Of a stretch of 64,000 bases of DNA, positions 58,641-64,000 are shown piece by piece. This DNA comes from Diphasiastrum complanatum (Eukaryota > Streptophyta > Lycopodiopsida > Lycopodiales > Lycopodiaceae): the NCBI GenBank assembly GCA_029204225.1, contig CM055099.1:42402597-42466596 (forward strand), given 5' to 3'. Numbering within the stretch: position 1 is the first letter of the stretch; every line of letters starts with the position of its first letter. Position numbers and translations under genes: made by a program. The notes under the pieces are model-generated. The model was given only the letters and a program-made list of their open reading frames with translations. It ran no database searches and was not told where the DNA came from.

Positions 58641-60230
58641 AGTACCCTCATCATGCAAGGCAAATGGAAAGGCAACCTGTATCCTCTGAAGGTACGCCTA
58701 CCTACGGAGCAAGCTCATCAAATCCATGAGCCCATGGATGTTCTATGGCATAGGAGACTATGTCATATAAACACGTTGGTGCTATACAAAGCCAGCCAAC
58801 ATGGCATATTCACAGGTGTTAGCATCAAAGATGCAAGCAGTCAAACATTCTACGATGCGTGCCACAAACACAAGATGTCCCGTACACCCTTTACGAAGGA
58901 CTCCTTCAGAGCGACAGAGCTCCTAGAATTGATACACTTGGACATCTACGGACCTTTTATGTAGTTGTATAACACCTTCATCGATGATCTCAGTAATTTG
59001 ATGTTGTCTACTTCATCCACAACAAATCAGAAGCTCTTGATAAATTTACTAAATATGTAAATTGGCCTGAGAAGTGGACTGGAAAAAAAAAAAGTCAAGC
59101 GGATAAGAATAGACAGAGGTGGAGAATATCTCCAACCGATTTGTTGATTTCTATAGCAGTTACGGAATACTTCACATGAAGACTAAAGCCTACACGCCAC
59201 AATACAATGGTGTCGTTGAGAGAAGAAATCTCATGGAAGCAGCATGATGCATGATGGCCTACTCAAAGGCATCAAGATCTCTATGGGCTGAAGCAGTACC
59301 TACGACCGTCTACCTACAGAACAAGACAGGAAAATTGGGTGCTCCTCATACACCCCACATGAGGTGTTGTGGGGAAACAAGCCGAATCTAGCTCATGTAT
59401 GTATCTTTGGATGTGTAGCATATGCACACATTCTAGAAAGGAGAGAAATAAGCTAGATGAAAAAGTGGACCAAGGTTTTTTGGTAGGCTACGATGTAAAT
59501 TTTTCATACTATAGAATGTACATGCCTTAGACCAACAAAGTGAAAATTGTGAGAGATGTCCAATTTGATGAAGCTAAAACGATGGCTGACGGTGATCCAG
59601 TCGGCTACGAGATTCTCAACAAGTAGTACTATGACCTTCCCACACCGACAAAGGGAGCAAACCCTGAACATCCAGATCAAGATGTTCAAACTGTGAATGA
59701 ACTGAGTGATAGTTCAGACGATGAGCAGCAAGACATACAACCTGTATCCAGAACACCTGCAACGCACAGTGGTTCTGCTGTCAATAGAATGGACAAAGGA
59801 AAAGTAGTCGCTGATCCTGCACCATCTCCAAGGAGATCTACAAGGGAGAGAAGACAGCTTGTCAGGTATCTTTTCGACAGTTTAGCTTCAACTCAAAAAG
59901 AGGTTTGTGGATTCGGAGGTGAACCATAAACCTATCAAGAAGATATTGAATGTCCAGAAAAGGACTCAAATGGATAAAGGCCATGGAAGACGAGATGGAC
60001 TCCATGAAGAAGAACAGGGTCTGGACTCTTGAACTAGTGCCAGAAAATATGAAGACTATCAAATGTAAGTGGATCTACAAATACAGATATGGACCAGACG
60101 TCAATGTATCCATATACAAAACTAGGCTAGTTGCAAAAGGTTTTTTGTAGAAGTATGGTGTTGACTACACTGAAACGTTTTCTCCTGTAATCACAATCGA
60201 GTTGCCAAAGTCAATTCTACCACCTAGACA
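58641..60230 (+). pseudogene. Copia integrase to RT start, degenerate
   Basis: GAG-pre-integrase LYPLKVRLPTEQAHQIHEPM and LWHRRLCHINTLVLYKASQH; integrase LIHLDIYGPF (first Asp), then several frame changes and stops, with RGGEYLQP near 59118 and VFGCVAYAH-like sequence near 59410. Next an acidic linker (DSSDDEQQDIQPVSRTPATH) and the RT start KRKGLKWIKAMEDEMDS-like sequence with RVWTLELVPENMKTIKCKWI, a stop, and KYGVDYTETFSPVI. It breaks at about 60210. Clearly inactive. Confidence 0.85.
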
Positions 60231-60440
60231 ATTAAACCCACTAGCCTTGTAGATGACACAACCTTATCTACTATTGATCATATGATCAATCAACATCAAA
60301 AGTGAAGAAAATGTTACAAACTCCTAGGAGCCCATCAAGACTCATATATCAATGCCATTAATTAGAAAGAGGCCCTAGCTACTGTTGATTGTCTGAGTTC
60401 CATTAAGGGTTCTACATCTCTCCTCAAGGAATTACCATCT

Positions 60441-60827
60441 ATGCCAAGGGGGAAGAATGAAGGAAAAAGGCCAGGAAGCCTGGATGATGAAATTGAAATA
60501 GGGATGAACATGGTTGAAATCACTTGGATGTCAGTTGAACCTCTCCTAGAATCTTGTGAAGAGAAACTCCTTCCGTGGTGCTCAATCATCATGCTTGATA
60601 ATGAAATAGAATACATCGATGAACAAGCTCTTCATTATTTTGATTCTCACATCTATGGAAAAATTAAGTACCTACAGAATTGCCAAAACCAACACCATCA
60701 ACTCAAATTACTAAGGAGCCAAGATCTTTCGAGTCCTCACAAAAGGCACGACGAGAACATATTTATTGCATCAAAGCAATGCTACTCGCCTAGGGGAACC
60801 ATCCCAATGAGGCCATCTCTTGTATAG
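60441..60827 (+). pseudogene. Gypsy pol linker relic
   Basis: EIGMNMVEITWMSVEPLLES, LPWCSIIMLDNEIEYIDEQ and LHYFDSHIYGKIK match the protease-RT linker of gypsy A (GVNMINVAWLSAEP, PWQHALTYNKEIELTDE) in order and spacing. It is an isolated open fragment next to the copia relic. Confidence 0.65.
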
Positions 60828-63800
60828 GTGACCCCACTATGAAATCCCACAGAAGAGAAAAATCCGGTTAATCTAGAAAACAAGAGTGTTATTAATTGCT
60901 TGTAGAGATGTCATCCTTTGTGGAAATTTTATTCATGAGAGGAGTGAAAAAGAGAGAAGAGTTTGTAGTCAAGTTTTGAGGTTGTTGATCATGTAAATGC
61001 TAATGAGGTTGAGTCATTTTCATATCCAAGACCTAATGTAAGGAGTGCACATAGGGAGAGCAAAGAATTGTGTTCTACTAATCTTTGTGTGATGGCTTTT
61101 ATTATGGAGTATTATACTCTTGGTAGGTGTTTGGTGGATCTTGGAAATGACCAAGAAAAGGAAGACCTTATCATGAATCTTGGTGATGACAAAAAATGGA
61201 AGGACTTGAAAAAGTGTTTGGAAAGGTTGAAGCTATCATTTAAGAGGTGGTCATACATTTTGGTGATCTCACCTAATTTCATGTTCATGTGGAATGAACA
61301 TTGTCTCCATTTTTTGTATATTGGTGATGAAATTTTTTCTCAATAAAAATAAACATATATCTAAAGGATAAAAAAAGACACTTAATAAATAGGTCCATCA
61401 CAAAATACTTTGTTACTGCCTAAATATGTGAAAATGTCAAAAACATGTTTGATCTAGGCCAAATTCATGTACATATCATGACTACACATGTGTGGAGCCT
61501 ATTCCCATGTGTGAATTAAATTTATATATCATTTAGATCAATCATTGAGTATGTACATATCATTTCATTTGAGATCTAGTGGCTAAAATGGCCAAAATCT
61601 AGTTTTCTAGCTATATACCACATAGTAGAATGTGCTACGTCTTGAGGATATGATTGATTTCCCACTTGTAGAGGTCTCCTCGCATGTGTGGGAAGATCAG
61701 TAGCAGTCAAGTTTAGACTTGTAGATGATTTTTGTCTAAGTTCCTATAAGTAAGAAAAATCACCCAAAATCAAGGAGGTGCCTTAAATCTTGGAAGTCAT
61801 GGACCATGTGCCAAGTTTGATGTGATTGATGGATCCTTTGGTGACTAGGCATCTTCACACGTGCTGGATCTGATGAATCATCAGCAACTCGAGATGCTTT
61901 CATGTACATAGTGAGCCTCATTTGGCTTGAATCAATTAATGAGTGAAATCTTGGTTTTGGGAGCAATTTTGAGTAATCTCTACATTTGTCTTGTGATTTT
62001 GTGAATCAATTCAGTTCTAAGCTTAGTAAACATCATTCTCTGCTGGTTGTCCATACTCTGACATGTTTTCACACGTGTGAAACCATCAAGTCTTAGTTTG
62101 ATCAATTTTGATTGTTCTTGTTAGATTTGTGCATGTAAATTTGATCTAAAAGGTGTCTAATCTTGTGTAGATTGGTAAATCAATCTAATCTAACACCCAA
62201 TCACTCTTGTGGATCTGATTTAGATCCATTCTTGGTCCTTTTTGCTGTACTTTCACAAAATATAGGTTTCAACATTTGTATCACTGGAAAATGCTTATAA
62301 AGTTTTGAAGGCTAGTTAGTGTGGTAACCTATAGAAAAAAAATTCAAAAAAAAAAATTTTAGAACAAAATTAATCGACACAATTAGCACATCGATATGCT
62401 AGCCAAATTGGCTTCAGAAAAAAAAAATTAATTAAAAAAAAAAACTTTAAAATTAATTTTTTTTTGTCAGCTAGCACATTGGCATGCTAACTTTTATAGC
62501 TTCATGAACATTTATGAATAATACAAATAAACTCATATTTAAATAGTAACAAAGTACCTTTTGATGGAACCTATTTGAAATTTGATGGCTAGTCAAATTT
62601 TTAACGACGTATCAAATCACAATTTTTATTTATAGAAAACATGTAGTGGCATAAAAAGAGTAGCACACTGTGTGCTACCTTTTTGTTGGATCATGGGTAG
62701 AAGAAACTTGTAAAACTTGCAAAACCCATTAAAAAAAAAATCTTTGTAATTTTACGGATGATGGGATATAATGTTCTTCAAGGAGACGCATGAGAGTTAA
62801 GAGCGTGACATATGTACATTTGTTGGATTCACTTTGAGCATGAATGTAATCATTGAGAGGTAGAGGATTGTGTGGTGTTGCTTATTCATATAGATATATC
62901 TTATGTATAATATTGACATTGATGAAATGAGACAAGCTGGGATGCTACATTACATCATGCTACAACATATTGGTCTTGATAGATATGTGTATATTGCAGT
63001 ATGCTACTTCCCACCATCTGGTAAGACATCTTCCTACACTAAGAGTATTGAATCCCCATTTGCAAATCCATAATATGACATTATCACTTACTATGAGATA
63101 GTACATTTACTTACTGTCTAGACTATTGGACACCATGTTGATGCTCAAGATATGGAGACTTATAAACTACATCTTCACATACCCAAAAGAAAGGAGTTGA
63201 GTATTGTCAGAGTTTTAGCAAACATAGATGGTCTATCAAATATTTGTGTCTGTCCCACATGTAATTAGCCCATGAGCTCATAATTGCCATGCTAAATATG
63301 GCCATGGAGCTAAAATATATTAGAAATAATCAATAAGATAGTTCAACAAATGGCTTGAACAACCACATCATATTTATAAATAACAAAACTACGCTAATGA
63401 TTATAAGGCCTAGCTTAGTTAAATTAGACTCCAAACTCATAGTAGAAGCACAAAGGACCACTATAAATAGTTGAGATCGTGTTTGAGCATTCTACGTGTT
63501 TTTGAAGCTTTTCTTTGATAGCTATGGCTTTTGTCAATGGATAGTTCATGTGCCTACAATCACATGAGAGCTTAATCATGCTCTAGATTAAGGCTTGATG
63601 TATTGAATATTCAACTAATAGAAATGGCTACCTACCTTTGCATATTTGGCGGGAGGTTCTTTCTATTTGTCTAGTTTTCTGATTTTCTTATTAGTTTCTT
63701 GATTTATTGCTTTCATTATGTAAATGTGAGGTTATGAATGGATTAGATGTTTGGATGCATCATGCTATGATTGACACATGACAAATTTGATATCATAGCA

Positions 63801-64000
63801 TGAGATCTTTCCCAATCGAATTTGGTGGTATTCTTGAAGTTTGGTAAAGTTTCTATTCTCTAGTTTTCTAGTTTTTTTTAAGAAAAATTCAACTTCTAGA
63901 TTGCTTTGATTTGATTTTTGACTTGTTAATATTTGTTTTGTATGTGATTTCTTGTTTTAGATCAATAGCCCTTTTCTTAGCTTCTAGGAGGTATTGAACC
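60828..64000. other. No gene seen
   Basis: AT-rich with poly-A/T runs (62340-62470). An open stretch at 61068-61346 encodes MEYYTLGRCLVDLGNDQE and a Lys-rich region, but I recognise nothing in it and it may be chance. No RNA gene, LTR end or exon was identified. Confidence 0.4.

Noticed and set aside
61068-61346. ORF of 92 codons as a real gene
   Set aside because: Lys-rich, no recognised motif, no splice or promoter context; left as unassigned.

Overview
This is nuclear DNA of a land plant: spliced genes with GT/AG introns, plant Ty3/gypsy and Ty1/copia retrotransposons, a Helitron, foldback/MITE-like elements, and AT-rich intergenic DNA. The style of the elements and of the kinase/Helitron sequences makes me lean towards a fern or another seed-free vascular plant, but nothing in the window proves this. 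Two host genes are clear. One is a CNBP/GIS2-like nine-knuckle CCHC zinc-finger gene at about 2.1-2.9 kb (+), whose 5' exons I could not place. The other is a complete three-exon ER cytochrome b5 gene at 43.35-45.89 kb (-). Almost everything else is mobile DNA, broken genes or sequence without recognisable content.

Layout. 0-3.5 kb: zinc-knuckle gene and flanks. 4.0-8.3 kb: a 317-bp dispersed repeat, then an unrecognised convergent pair of spliced, slightly broken genes bracketed by 35-bp inverted repeats. 8.3-25.3 kb: a retrotransposon pile on the minus strand. It holds gypsy A (gag-PR-RT-RNaseH-INT, many frameshifts), an extra unrecognised ORF, a minisatellite, and gypsy B (RT-RNaseH-INT at 16.5-18.3 kb; gag at 22.3-23.2 kb; repeat-rich leader, primer-binding site and 5' LTR at 23.3-25.29 kb). 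A plus-strand copia (18.34-22.29 kb) sits inside gypsy B and has replaced its middle. 25.3-28.7 kb (-): a frameshifted Helitron Rep downstream of a protein-kinase pseudogene. 28.5-30.8 kb: three copies of a roughly 0.8-kb repeat derived from the 5' end of that kinase gene.

30.8-43 kb: decayed LRR receptor fragments with an internal duplication, broken coding fragments, the second copy of the dispersed repeat, copies of a Cys-rich exon, a copia gag remnant and a compound microsatellite. 43.3-46.6 kb: the cytochrome b5 gene, with an 18-bp intronic minisatellite that begins at the 5' splice site, and an upstream region with four CACGTG boxes. 46.9-60.8 kb: a MITE-like hairpin, a plus-strand copia RT fragment, a minus-strand copia whose LTR has internal sequence on both sides and which is split by a 1.2-kb foldback element with a TA target duplication, a second minus-strand copia, a gypsy protease relic, a plus-strand copia integrase/RT relic and a gypsy pol relic. 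60.8-64 kb: no recognisable gene.

The host genes do not form a pathway together. The most unusual signals are: a two-part tRNA-Asp-like sequence in the gypsy LTR next to a tRNA-Asp-type primer site; the cytochrome b5 intron repeat built from its own splice donor; the unknown convergent gene pair with inverted-repeat flanks; and the foldback element.
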